Below, in pieces: positions 17,574 through 26,962 of a stretch of DNA of 64,000 nucleotides. The DNA lies in assembly GCA_016703335.1 (NCBI GenBank), contig JADJCG010000019.1, positions 14,024 through 78,023 of the forward strand. The letters run 5' to 3'. The translations under genes were made by a program, and so were the position numbers. Source of the DNA: Caulobacteraceae bacterium (lineage in GTDB: Bacteria > Pseudomonadota > Alphaproteobacteria > Caulobacterales > Aquidulcibacteraceae). A model generated the notes under the pieces. That model was not told the origin of the DNA. It saw nothing but the letters and a program-made list of their open reading frames with translations, and did no database searches. How positions within the stretch are numbered: position 1 is the first letter of the stretch; the number at the start of each line of letters is the position of its first letter.

Positions 17574-18341
17574 ATGTCCACCGCGCTCGTCCTGTTTTCC
17601 GCTGGCCAAGATTCGGCGACCTGCCTGGCGTGGGCGCTGGACGCCTTACGAGCGCGTCGAGACGATCGGCTTCGCCTACGGCCAGCGCCACGCCGTAGAA
17701 ATGAGCCAACGTCCGATCCTGCGCGACGCGATCGCGCCGCTGCGTCCCGAATGGGCAGGGCGCGGCTCGGCGGCGACGTCGTCGTGGATCTGTCCGGCTA
17801 CGGCGCATTGGCTGAGAGCGCGCTGACCGCCGACAGGGCCATCGAGATGCTGGAGAGCGGGCTGCCGAGTACCTTCGTGCCGGCGCGGAACCTCGTCTTC
17901 TTGTCCGTCGCAGCCGCCCACGCCTATCGCCGGAGCGCCGCCACTCTGGTTGGTGGCATGTGCGAGACGGACTATTCCGGCTACCCCGACTGCCGGCGCG
18001 AGACGATTGACGCGATGGAACAAGCGCTATCGCTCGGCTTAGCGTCGCCGCTCAAAATCGAAACGCCGCTGATGCGCCTCACCAAGGCCGAGACCTGGGC
18101 GCTCGCGCACCAACTCGGCGGCGCGGCCCTGGTCGAGACAATCTTGGAGCACAGCCACACCTGCTACGAGGGCGACCGTTCCCATCGTCATGATTGGGGC
18201 TATGGCTGCGGCGAATGCCCAGCCTGCGATCTTCGCGCCAAAGGCTGGCGCGAGTGGGCCGCGACAAAGGGCTGCTTAAATCCGAGGTGCGCCAGGGCGG
18301 GCGAGGCGAACGGGGAAAGGGGCCACAGGATCCCGCCCTAG
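17574..18341 (+). CDS. queC: 7-cyano-7-deazaguanine synthase, internal out-of-frame patch
   Basis: QueC makes preQ0 from 7-carboxy-7-deazaguanine, ammonia and ATP for queuosine tRNA modification. The PP-loop is seen as FSAGQDSATCLAWAL near the start, and the C-terminal zinc site in SHTCYEG with CGECPACDLRAKGW. Between about 17640 and 17760 the protein is read out of frame: the +1 frame gives the expected YERVETIGFAYGQRHAVEMS, so two compensating indels are present. The last 25 residues after KGWREWAATKG also look wrong, hinting at a third. queD and queE are not nearby. Confidence 0.88.
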   Translation: MSTALVLFSAGQDSATCLAWALDALRARRDDRLRLRPAPRRRNEPTSDPARRDRAAASRMGRARLGGDVVVDLSGYGALAESALTADRAIEMLESGLPSTFVPARNLVFLSVAAAHAYRRSAATLVGGMCETDYSGYPDCRRETIDAMEQALSLGLASPLKIETPLMRLTKAETWALAHQLGGAALVETILEHSHTCYEGDRSHRHDWGYGCGECPACDLRAKGWREWAATKGCLNPRCARAGEANGERGHRIPP

Positions 18342-18351
18342 CGCTAGCCGA

Positions 18352-18861
18352 CTATCGCGGGGTGGCGATGTAGGCGTCGGCTACTTTCACGGCGAACTGA
18401 CGGATCGAGCGGCGCGCTTCGGTCCACGTCGTGGCCGCACCAACAATATCCGCAAGCGAATGATTGTAGCGGCGATGGGTCACTTCCGTAGTCGCGCCGT
18501 TAGCGCTGCGCACGACTGCGCGGAGCTCTGCGCCGCCAATCGAAATGCTGCTGAAATCCAGCCCTGGTTCATCGAACAATTGCTGCATAGTCGGCCGGTT
18601 CGGTTCGGCATCAACGATCGTAACTTCGATGTTGGCGCTGCCAGGAGAAACGCCGCGGCGCGAGAGTTCGCGTGCAATCGCGTCCGTTACCGCGGCACGC
18701 AGCACTTCACCTTCACGCACGCCATAATCTTCTTCGAGCGCGGTTTGAAATTCGGGCGAAAATGAAACCGGCGTCGATTGCGCCCAAGCCGGCGCGGCGA
18801 ATGCGAGCACGGCGGCGCCTAGCGAGAAGATAACGGATACGCATTGGCGGCTCCCCAGCAT
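18352..18861 (-). CDS. Secreted protein of unknown function
   Basis: A 169-residue protein with a clear Sec signal (about 1-27, ending in PAWAQ). The mature part begins STPVSFSPEFQTALEEDYG, then alternates helices and strands, with a likely VEVTIVDAEPNRP-like strand (here IEVTIVDAEPNRPT) and a C-terminal helix. I do not recognise a named family. It is convergent with queC, 10 bases away, and lies downstream of the glycine-zipper lipoprotein gene on the same strand. Confidence 0.7.
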   Translation of the reverse strand: MLGSRQCVSVIFSLGAAVLAFAAPAWAQSTPVSFSPEFQTALEEDYGVREGEVLRAAVTDAIARELSRRGVSPGSANIEVTIVDAEPNRPTMQQLFDEPGLDFSSISIGGAELRAVVRSANGATTEVTHRRYNHSLADIVGAATTWTEARRSIRQFAVKVADAYIATPR

Positions 18862-18928
18862 TGGTGACCATGAGTATGCCAGCGTCCCGCCGTTTGACCA
18901 CTCACGTTCACGTCAAACGCGTTGCGAC

Positions 18929-19141
18929 TCAGCGATCGTCGTCATCCTTGTCGTCGTCATCATCGCCCGGCGTGGCCGCGTCGATGACCGCGCCGGTAAC
19001 ATCAACCGTCGCGCCGACCACCGCGCCCGTAGCGCCGACGGCGGCGCCAATCACTGCACCGGTTGCGCCAACCGCAGCGCCTACAAGGCACGACGCAAGC
19101 AAAGGCGCCGCCAAAAGCACCGCCAGAAGAGACCGGATCAT
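18929..19141 (-). CDS. Glycine-zipper lipoprotein with poly-aspartate tail
   Basis: A 70-residue lipoprotein: signal and lipobox LLASC, then three near-copies of the unit VGATGAVIGAA (about residues 19-55), and a tail DDDDDKDDDDR. Glycine at every third or fourth position is typical of helix-packing glycine zippers in envelope proteins. The acidic tail would bind cations. GGGGAG precedes the ATG at 19141. The start codon lies in the same frame as the upstream response regulator, with no stop between them, probably because a frame break removed that gene's own stop. Confidence 0.7.
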   Translation of the reverse strand: MIRSLLAVLLAAPLLASCLVGAAVGATGAVIGAAVGATGAVVGATVDVTGAVIDAATPGDDDDDKDDDDR

Positions 19142-19754
19142 CAGGCTCCCCGCCGCTAGGAGCGCGGGAACCGTGCGCGAGCGCGCTATCCTTGGCAAGC
19201 GCGCTGCAGCCTCACGCGCTCCAGCGCAGATCATCGACATCGAACGCATCGTCCGCTGCGCTTCGCTCTTGTCGGTGTCGCGCCGCAGCGGGCCGGCATA
19301 GTGCGGATCTTGGCCGAAGCGGCGGTCGGGCCCGAAAAACCCCACTGTGCTTACGAACATGCGCGTGTCAGTCAGCACGTTCGAGATGCGGTCGAACAAG
19401 AGCCGCGCGCTGATTGGTTTGCGCACAAAACCGCTCACGCCCGCATCACGCGCGGCGGTCACGCGGGACATTCTCGGTGTGCGCAGTGAGCATAAGGATC
19501 GGTAAGTACGGGTTCGGACTATCGCTGTTGCGGCGAACCATCTGCGTGAACGCTAAGCCATCGACCGGCGCCATCTTCCAATCGACGATGATGAGATCGA
19601 CAGGCCGCGCGCGCATCACATCAAACGCTTCGCCGCCGGTCGCGGCTTCGGTGACCTTCGAAATGCCGCCCGCGCGCAGCAGGCAGCGCACGAGGAAGCG
19701 CATTTGCTCGTTGTCGTCGACAACCAGCACGTGAATGTCGTTGAGGGTCGTCAA
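19142..19754 (-). CDS. Response regulator with C-terminal tail, frame broken
   Basis: The receiver domain opens MTTLNDIHVLVVDDNEQMRF, with the phospho-acceptor in LIIVDWKMAPVDGLAF and the switch threonine in LPILMLTAHTE. The frame breaks near 19465; the continuing frame gives DAGVSGFVRKPISARLLFDRI with the conserved lysine, then a tail with GPDRRFG and GPLRRD motifs found in small alphaproteobacterial receivers. The true end is uncertain since no stop occurs before the lipoprotein start at 19141. No DNA-binding domain is seen. Confidence 0.72.
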
Positions 19755-19922
19755 TGACCGCCCCGCTTAGAACCCGCCCTTCTGTTAGAAGCGCGCGAAA
19801 GTGCAAACGGTTGGTAAATTTCGAAGGTCTCGTGAAGCGAATGCCGCCGCAGATCAGTAAATCGGCGGCGGCAAACAAGCTTTCATGACTGGACGTGCTA
19901 AGGTGACGTGCGGTTCAACTTT

Positions 19923-20627
19923 CTACGGCGCATCCACCAGCACGATTTCCGCGTCTTCACCCGCTTCGATGCGAAGCTCTGCTTCGTCTTTGATAGCTGC
20001 GCCATCGCGCGGCCCAAGCTCGACGCCGTTCACGACAGCATTGCCCTTGGCCAGCGCCAGGTACGCATAGCGGCCTTCGCCCAGCTTATACGACACGCTC
20101 TGTCCGCTCTTCAGCGTGGCGGCCAGCAAGCGCGCATCCTGCCGGATCGGCAGCGCGCCCGCTTCCTGATCGTCGGCAAAGCCGGACGCCAGAGTCACCA
20201 GCGAACCGGCGCGCTCGTCCTTTGGAAATTTGGCCGCGCCCCAATAAGGTTTGCCGCCGCGCTCCTTCGGCACGATCCAGATCTGATAGAGCGTTGTCGA
20301 CTCGTCTTCGAGATTGAACTCGGCGTGCGTGACGCCCGAGCCCGCGCTCATCACCTGCACGTCGCCGGCTTCGGTGCGGCCTTTATTGCCCATCGAGTCC
20401 TGGTGCGTGATCGCGCCACTGCGGACATAGGTGATGATCTCCATGTCCGAGTGCGGATGGGGCGGAAAGCCGGTCTTGGCTTGGATCGTGTCGTCATTCC
20501 ACACGCGTAGCGCGCCCCAATGCACGCGGGCAGGGTCATGGTAGCCGGAAAAGCTGAAATGATAGCGCGCCGCGAGCCAATCGGCGTCGTGACGGCCCAA
20601 GCTGTCGAACGGACGTTTCTCAATCAT
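19923..20627 (-). CDS. Pirin family protein (YhhW type)
   Basis: A 234-residue bicupin of the pirin family. The N-terminal cupin holds the metal site: PHPHSDMEIITY gives two histidines, and GSGVTHAEFN the third histidine and the glutamate. E. coli YhhW of similar length has quercetin 2,3-dioxygenase activity in vitro; the natural substrate here is unknown. The frame extends upstream, but ATG 20627 has GAGG before it and matches the family start MIEKRPFDSLG. It is divergent from a lipoprotein gene. Confidence 0.88.
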   Translation of the reverse strand: MIEKRPFDSLGRHDADWLAARYHFSFSGYHDPARVHWGALRVWNDDTIQAKTGFPPHPHSDMEIITYVRSGAITHQDSMGNKGRTEAGDVQVMSAGSGVTHAEFNLEDESTTLYQIWIVPKERGGKPYWGAAKFPKDERAGSLVTLASGFADDQEAGALPIRQDARLLAATLKSGQSVSYKLGEGRYAYLALAKGNAVVNGVELGPRDGAAIKDEAELRIEAGEDAEIVLVDAP

Positions 20628-20752
20628 GCAAAACCTCTTCGCCAGCCAATGTGGCCCGTCGCTTTTCGTCCTCAAGGCACAAGCCTGACACTTGGAGCCG
20701 CTTGACGAAAGCGCCCCATCGGAGTGCAACGGGCTCAAACGGGAGGACGTCC

Positions 20753-21238
20753 ATGATCCGTACTTATCTCGCCGCCACTGCGGCTCTGTTGCTTGCTGCT
20801 TGCGGCCAATCCACCGCGCCGACGACCGAAGAAGCGCCAGCCGCGCCGCAAGGTCTGCTCGAGCAGATTCAGGCTCAAAGCCCGGAAGCACAATCGGTCA
20901 TCGCTTACCACGGCTTTCATCGCCTACCAGACTGCGCACCCAGACTAGTGGTCACTCCGCCGTGCACGTCCGTTCGCGGCACGGACCGGATCACCGTGCC
21001 GGCGAACGTCGCGCCCGATAGCATCTATGCGCCGCACGTCGGCCAAGTCGTCTTCACGGTGCAGTGCGGCGCGCTGATCAGCGCAACGCGGATGGACTAC
21101 ACGCAGAAATGGCTCGTGTCGTTCGCGCCAGGCGCGCCCGAGGCGACGGTCGAGCATTGCTTAGGTCCGCGCGAATCCGATCTCTGCCCGCGCAACGTGC
21201 CGACCGCCGATCCGGCGCCAGCAACGACGACGCCCTAA
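20753..21238 (+). CDS. Lipoprotein of unknown function
   Basis: A 161-residue lipoprotein with signal MIRTYLAATAALLLAACG and lipobox LAAC. The mature part has a proline- and alanine-rich linker, then a compact region with six cysteines that could form disulfides (PDCAP, PPCTS, VQCG, EHCLG, DLCPR). No family recognised. GGGAGGA precedes the ATG at 20753. Confidence 0.7.
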   Translation: MIRTYLAATAALLLAACGQSTAPTTEEAPAAPQGLLEQIQAQSPEAQSVIAYHGFHRLPDCAPRLVVTPPCTSVRGTDRITVPANVAPDSIYAPHVGQVVFTVQCGALISATRMDYTQKWLVSFAPGAPEATVEHCLGPRESDLCPRNVPTADPAPATTTP

Positions 21239-21247
21239 AGCGACGCT

Positions 21248-21657
21248 CTAATTGGTACGGCGGAAGCGGGCGACGTCCGCTCCGCCGATATCATAAAGCA
21301 CCAGCTCGCCATTCTCGATGCGATAGCCGCGCGTATCGTCCAGCGCCGTCATAAACGCGCGCTCCGCTTCCATCGATGGTGGCGAGCACATCATGCGCGT
21401 TGTGCCGACATCGCCGAACTCCAGCGCTTGATCCGTGACGCCCGCTGACGCGAACCAGCGATTGCAACCCGCATAGCCAGACGCACGATCCTGCGCGAAC
21501 GCGATCGTCGGCGGCGTCGCGCTGTGCGCTTCGTTCACCATCATCCATTCGCTACCCGCCAGCGGCCCAAGCGCTGCGGCGCTGCGCCGCCACCAGCACC
21601 TGCCGTGCTCGCGCCAAGCGCCGGAAGAACAAGAGCGGCGAGGGCGGCGCGCTTCAT
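21248..21657 (-). CDS. META domain secreted protein, one frame break
   Basis: A META/HslJ-type protein. The ATG at 21657 begins a signal peptide (MKRAALAALVLPALGAS); the frame then breaks near 21575, and the next frame gives ALGPLAGSEWMMVNEAHS, followed by the META core with the GYAGCNRW motif and the paired cysteine in TRMMC. META domains occur in heat-shock-linked HslJ and other envelope proteins; the role is unknown. It starts four bases after the stop of a second META gene, forming a tandem pair. Confidence 0.75.
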
Positions 21658-21661
21658 GGCG

Positions 21662-22078
21662 TTACTCCGGCGTTGGCAGATTGCTGTTGAACTGCGCGAT
21701 CTGACGTTGCCGCGAATCCATCAACACCAAGGATTCCTGATCGAAGTGCGCGTACCGCGTACGCTCGAGCACACGCAGGAAATTGCGCTCGGTATCCCGC
21801 TGCATATTTGTCGGGCACGCCATCTCAGTCGTCGCCACCATCCCAAAACGCAACTCTTCGCCTTGCTCGGTCACATCCGCTGTCCAGCGATTGCAGCCGG
21901 TGGAGCCAGACGCGCGATTGCCGATGAAATCCATCGTCGCGCCGTGTGGGTTAGCGTCGAGATCATCCATGCGCAGCCATTTGGTGCCCGAAAGAAAGTG
22001 CGTTGGTTCTTCCTCCCCGCGCGGCGAGCCGCTGGCGCAAGCGCCGAGCAGCATTAGAGCGAAAAGAGCAGAGCGCAT
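21662..22078 (-). CDS. META domain lipoprotein
   Basis: A 138-residue lipoprotein with lipobox LLGAC and one META domain: GTKWLRMDDLDANPHGAT, then GSTGCNRW, and the second cysteine in EMACPTNMQ. The ATG at 22078 has GGAGG five bases upstream. It lies 11 bases after the SDR gene and directly before the second META gene, so the three are probably one transcript. Both META copies share the GCNRW core, suggesting a local duplication. Confidence 0.82.
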   Translation of the reverse strand: MRSALFALMLLGACASGSPRGEEEPTHFLSGTKWLRMDDLDANPHGATMDFIGNRASGSTGCNRWTADVTEQGEELRFGMVATTEMACPTNMQRDTERNFLRVLERTRYAHFDQESLVLMDSRQRQIAQFNSNLPTPE

Positions 22079-22089
22079 ACGCGCCTCCA

Positions 22090-23007
22090 TCAAACCGGAT
22101 CGTACGGAAACACTGACGCGCTGGCGCCGGGGTCGGTGTAGTTCGCCTTCAGCGCTGGCAGCGCTTGTTCGATCAAAGTCTGCGGCGTCCAGCCTTCGAG
22201 CCGGCCCAGCGTTCGCACTGGCCGCGGCTGATTGAACAAGAACACTTCGTTGCCGCGCACGGCAAAGATCTGCCCGCTCGTATCCTTCGCGCCATCGGCG
22301 CAGAGCGCCACCGCCAATTGCGCCACCTGATCGGCGCGCATGCCGTTCTTCATCCGCTCCACGCGCGCCGCGCTCGCTTCATCCTTCACCGGGATCGACG
22401 CAATCATCCGTGTCCAAGCAAATGGGGCGATGATGTTTGAGCGCACATTCTTGGCCAAACCTTCCATCGCCACAATTCGAGACAAGCCCATAACGCCCAG
22501 CTTCGCCGCCGCGTAGTTCGCTTGGCCGATATTGCCAATCAAACCTGAGGTGGACGTGAACAGAACGTAAGAGCCATCCTGTTGTTCACGGAAATGCTCG
22601 ATCGAAGCGCGCGTGACGTTGAAGGCGCCGTTCAAATGCACATCGATCACGGCCTTCCAATCGGCCGGCGCCATCTTGTGAAACATGCCGTCGCGCAAAA
22701 TGCCCGCCGGATTGATCACAGCGTGAAGTCCGCCAAATTCCTTCTTGGCTTGCTCGAACATCGCTGCGACTGCGTCGTAGTCGGAAACGCTATCGGAGTT
22801 CGAAACCGCCTTGCCGCCAGCGGCGCGGATTTCCTTCGCCACTTCTTCAGCAGGTCCAGCCGAGCCCGCGTCCGTGCCCTTCAGGCCGCCGCCAAGATCG
22901 TTGACCACAACGCTCGCGCCTTCGCGGCCAGCAAGCAGCGCGCACTCTTTACCGATGCCATTGCCCGCCCCGGTAACGACGACGACTTTGCCGCTCAGCA
23001 CACCCAT
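22090..23007 (-). CDS. SDR family oxidoreductase
   Basis: A 305-residue short-chain dehydrogenase. The cofactor loop reads TGAGNGIG, the NNAG-type strand is INPAG, and the catalytic serine, tyrosine and lysine lie in TSTSGLIGNIGQANYAAAKLG. The 50-residue C-terminal extension resembles the 17-beta-hydroxysteroid dehydrogenase 4 / 3-hydroxyacyl-CoA group, so a 3-hydroxyacyl-CoA substrate is likely but unproven. Its ATG at 23007 overlaps the stop of the MFS gene (TGATG), showing translational coupling. Confidence 0.88.
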   Translation of the reverse strand: MGVLSGKVVVVTGAGNGIGKECALLAGREGASVVVNDLGGGLKGTDAGSAGPAEEVAKEIRAAGGKAVSNSDSVSDYDAVAAMFEQAKKEFGGLHAVINPAGILRDGMFHKMAPADWKAVIDVHLNGAFNVTRASIEHFREQQDGSYVLFTSTSGLIGNIGQANYAAAKLGVMGLSRIVAMEGLAKNVRSNIIAPFAWTRMIASIPVKDEASAARVERMKNGMRADQVAQLAVALCADGAKDTSGQIFAVRGNEVFLFNQPRPVRTLGRLEGWTPQTLIEQALPALKANYTDPGASASVFPYDPV

Positions 23008-24319
23008 CACGTCTTCTCCACTTCTTGGTTCAACTGTACTGCGCTCTGAGCCTCTGGCGAGAGCGATTTGGACTCAAATCCATCGGCCTGCGCCAAAACA
23101 GGGAAGAGCTTCATCCATCCAAGTGACGCCGCGACCGCCGCGGTTCCGCCGATCGTCACCGCCATCACCGGCCCAAATATCCGCGCCATCAGACCCGCTT
23201 CGAAATCGCCGAGCTCATTCGACGCCAAGAGATGAACACAAAGCTCACCGCCGAGACTCGTCCGCGCATGGCGTCGGGCGTTGCAAGCTGAATGAGGCTC
23301 GAGCGAACGTAGACGGAAATCATGTCCACGCCGCCCGCGACCGCCATTGCCAAAGCCGCTAGCCAGATCGTCGTGGCTTGCGCGAACATGATCGTTGCCA
23401 AGCCAAACACGACCGTCGCTCCGAACATCCACAGGCCCACACGCCGCCGCAGCGGCGCGATCGCCAGCGACAACGCCACGCTCGCCGCGCCAACGCCCAT
23501 TGCCGATCGCAACAGGCCACTCTCGCTCGCCGAGCCATGCAGAATGTCGCGCGCAAACACCGGCAAAAGCGCGACCGCCCCCGCGAGCAGCACAACAACA
23601 AGATCCAATGAAATCGCCCCAAGCACGATCTTGTTCGACCACACGTACTTCAGCCCATCGACGATCATCCCGATCGTTCTTGCGTCCTTCACCTGCTCTT
23701 GCTTCGGCGGCTTCAGTGCAAACACCATCGCCGTGCTCACCAGCAACAGCACCAAAACCGTGCCGTATGCGAGCAGCGGACTGATTCCGCAGAGCAAGGC
23801 GCCCACCGAGGGCCCAATGATCAACGCCGATTGAAACGCCAGCGACGACATCGCGATGCCCTGCGGCAGATCCTCACGCGGCAACAACATCGGCAGCAGC
23901 GCCGACGCAGCCGGCGGCATGAACGCATTGGTCGCGCCTGCCAAAATCGCGGCAGCAAAGATCGCGGGCACGACAACATCTGGCCCGAACTGCGTCGCAA
24001 CGCACAGCCCAAGCGCGATCAGCGTCTTCATGCCAAAGCAGATCAGGAGGATGAGCTTGCGGTTGTAGCGATCTGCCGCTTGGCCGCCGAACAAAGACAA
24101 CGCTAGCAAGGGTAGAAACTGCGCGAGCCCTACAAGCCCAAGCGTCAGCGCGCCTTCGCGAATGTCCTGCCCGTGCATCCGAGCCGTGTCGTAGACCTGC
24201 CAAAACATCGCCGCGAGCTGCATCTGGATCGCGAGCGTGCCGAACCAGCGCCCCGCCCAGAAGAGCGTGAACTGCCGGCGCCTGAAAATGTCTAGGGAGG
24301 GGATACGGAGGGACGCCAA
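23007..24319 (-). CDS. MFS transporter of the EntS type, one frame break
   Basis: A major facilitator of about 437 residues with 10-12 hydrophobic segments. It resembles the enterobactin exporter EntS/MFS_3 group: FRRRQFTLFWAGRWFG at the start, the A-D-R-Y-N-R-K loop after helix 2, and SSLIQLATPDAMRGRVSAV late. The frame breaks near 23230; the restored end is ASNELGDFEAGLMARIFG onward. The substrate is unknown. The start at TTG 24319 is the most upstream plausible one. It is first in an operon with SDR and META genes. Confidence 0.85.
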
Positions 24320-24411
24320 GCGGCGCGGACCATGCTCCGCTCGCCCGCGCGGTGCAATATGAACATCGCGCGATTGACGGGGCGGCCACGCAGCCCTAAT
24401 CGCGCGCTCCC

Positions 24412-24909
24412 ATGGCCAACACGCTCATCGCCGAAAAGCCCGAGCATCACGACGCGATCGAGCGTGTGCTCGCGCGCGCCTTCGGCCCTGGCCGCTACGC
24501 CAAGACGAGCGAGCGTGTCCGCGAGCGCGGCGCGATCCTGGAACCGACGCTGACCCGCGTCGCGCTCAACGAAGCGGGCGATGTCGTCGGCGTCTGCCGC
24601 ATTTGGCGCGTCGAAGCCGGTGAGCCGCTCTACTTTCTTGGCCCGCTTGCCGTCGATCCGTCCGAGCAATCTGCGGGTTTGGGCCTCGCGCTTGTGCGCG
24701 ACGCTGTGGCGGCGTGTCGTGCCAGTGGCGGCAATGGCGTCGTGCTTGTTGGCGCCGAGCGCTTCTTCCGCGCCGTCGGCTTCACGCCGGTGCCGGCAGG
24801 CAGGCTCTCCATGCCCGGTCCCGTCGATGGTGCGCGTTGCCTGTGGCTCGCGCTGCGTCCCGGCGGTCTCGACAAAGTTCACGGCGAGCTCAGCGCCCCA
24901 AACGATTAG
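24412..24909 (+). CDS. GNAT family N-acetyltransferase
   Basis: A 165-residue GNAT protein close to the YhbS group. The acetyl-CoA motif A is LGPLAVDPSEQSAGLGLALV, followed by the strand GVVLVGAERFFRAVGF. The target of acetylation is unknown. It is divergent from the MFS gene and convergent with the DUF4159-operon tail, so no operon partner informs its job. Confidence 0.85.
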   Translation: MANTLIAEKPEHHDAIERVLARAFGPGRYAKTSERVRERGAILEPTLTRVALNEAGDVVGVCRIWRVEAGEPLYFLGPLAVDPSEQSAGLGLALVRDAVAACRASGGNGVVLVGAERFFRAVGFTPVPAGRLSMPGPVDGARCLWLALRPGGLDKVHGELSAPND

Positions 24910-24918
24910 ACGTCAGAA

Positions 24919-26962
24919 CTAGCCGTTCTCGCGCCGCCAGCCCCACATCAGCAGCGCCAATCCAATCAGCGCCCAAGCCCAACCAGGCCCAAACGGCGAC
25001 GCAACGGCAGAGCGCACCGTGTAAGCGCCATTGCGCTCAATCCCGATCCAATCGCCGCCATTCGCATTCGCCCCACGATCGACACGACGCACCTCAGGCA
25101 AGCGCCGTCCATCTTCGCCCGTCATGAACACGCTGCCGCCCGTAGCGTTCGCAAACGGCCGCAGAATTTCAGGATTAGCGGCAAGCGCACCAGCTTCGCG
25201 CGGATTGAGCGGGCCCACAGCAGCGAACGCGCGCAAGTTTCCACTGCGCGCTTCGTACAATCCTTGCTCCGTCGCCGGCGCTTCGCCGCGATAAAGTCCA
25301 GGCGCGCTCTCATCGAGCCCAGCTTGCGAGCGCTTACCACTCGGCGAGATAATATCGACTGGCCCCGGCGCATTGCCCAATGTCGAGCGCTCAATCTCCA
25401 AGCCGCGCGGACCTGGATCGAGCGTCAGACTATCGTCCTCTAATTCCGGCTCTTGCATCAGCCAGTGCATCAAGCGCCGCAACAACTCGCCGTGCGGCCC
25501 CCCGCCATCATAGCCACGCGCCCACAACCAAGGCTGATCCGACCACAATTGTGCAACGCGTCCGCGTCCCGCGCGATCGAGCACCAACAGTGGCCGCCCA
25601 TCCGCGCCGGAAAGCACAGTCTGTCCACTCGTCGCGCGCGCATCGATCTGCCGCGTCCAATGTCCCCACCGCGCCGGATCAGGCAGTCCGCGCACAACAG
25701 GGTGGCGTTGTCCCAACGCCGTGGGCGTCGGCCGATAAGGCCGCGAGATAATTTGCCCCGTCGGTTGCGATGGCAAAATGCCCGCGAGCGCCGTGCGATA
25801 AAGCCCGTCGAGTCCCGCTTCCTGATCGCCAGCCGTGATCAGCAAAGCGCCGCCTTGCTCAATTCGCCTCGCGATCGACGAGAAATAGTACGCCTGCAAA
25901 ATCCCACGCTGCGGCGCACGATCGAAGATGATGAGGTCGAACTCATCCAAGCGCCGTTCGAACAATTCCTCTGTCGGGAAGGGGATCAGCGCCAACTCAT
26001 TGAGCGGCGTGAAGTCCTGCTTGTCCGGTGGCCGCAAAATCGAGAAGTGCACCAGATCCACCGCTGGATCGGACTTCAGCAAATTGCGCCACACCCGCGC
26101 GCCCGCATGCGGCTCGCCCGTAATCAGCAGCACCCGCAACCGGTCTCGCACGCCATTGGCCGCGAACGCCGCGCGATTGTTCGAGAGCGTGATCTCCTGC
26201 GGCCCTTCCGCCGCTTCGACGATCACCATATTCCGCCCGCGATGCGTCAACCGGATATCAACCGAGAACTCGGTGTTGGCGCGCACCGTCGTGTTCACCG
26301 CGCGTTGTCCATCGATCGAGACACTCAGGGCGACAGGCGCGTTGCCGTTCGTATCGATCACCCGCCCGGTGATCCGCATCACTTCGCCGACGATTCCAAA
26401 TGTCGGCGCCGAGATCAACTCCAACCGCCGGTCCTCACGCTCCGGATCGCCGACAATCAGCACATGCGCCGGCCCAAGCTCGCGCAGTCGGCTCGGCTCC
26501 GCCGGCGGATCGGCCGCTTGCCCATCGGTGATCACTACCACGCCGCCAATGCGATCGCGCGCCACATCGCTCAGCGCATCCTCGATCACACCTGTGATCA
26601 TCGTCCCGTCCGGTCCGCCGCGCGCTTCGCGCACGCGTACATCAAGCCCCGGTTGCTCCGATAATCTCTGCGCCATCGCATCGGCCGCCGCACGCGCCGC
26701 ATCGCGCCGCCCGGCCAACGCCAAGCTCTCGCTCTGATCCACAACGATCAGCGCCACATCGTCCGCAGGCTCACGCGTCTCGCGCACCCATTGCGGCTGC
26801 ATCAATCCAGAAACAAAAACGCTAAGCCCGCCCGCGCGTCACCGGCGCTCCACCGCCGCGCCAAATGTAAACGCCAAGCGCAATCACAGCGATCACGCCG
26901 AGCGCAACCATCACGCTCCACGGCAGCGCCGGATCAAACCCAATGCGCGCGCCAGCAATCAT
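24919..26962 (-). CDS. Membrane protein with gatase/vWA-like domains of the DUF4159 operon, one frame break
   Basis: A protein of about 680 residues: two N-terminal helices, a vWA-like segment opening DVALIVVDQSESLA, a beta-rich middle, a class I amidotransferase-like segment (LIIFDRAPQRGILQAYY, GGALLITAGDQEAGL), and a C-terminal helix. The ATG at 26962 overlaps the upstream stop (ATGA); the frame breaks near 26830 between the helix ending VYIWRGGGAPV and the second helix. Proteins of this kind accompany MoxR, DUF58 and BatA-like proteins in Alphaproteobacteria, a set linked to envelope homeostasis. Its precise role is unknown. Confidence 0.8.

Noticed and set aside
18929..19471. Response regulator fused to a lipoprotein
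   Set aside because: A lipobox and signal peptide cannot work in the middle of a cytoplasmic regulator; the lipoprotein has its own ATG and ribosome site, so the open frame reflects a lost stop.
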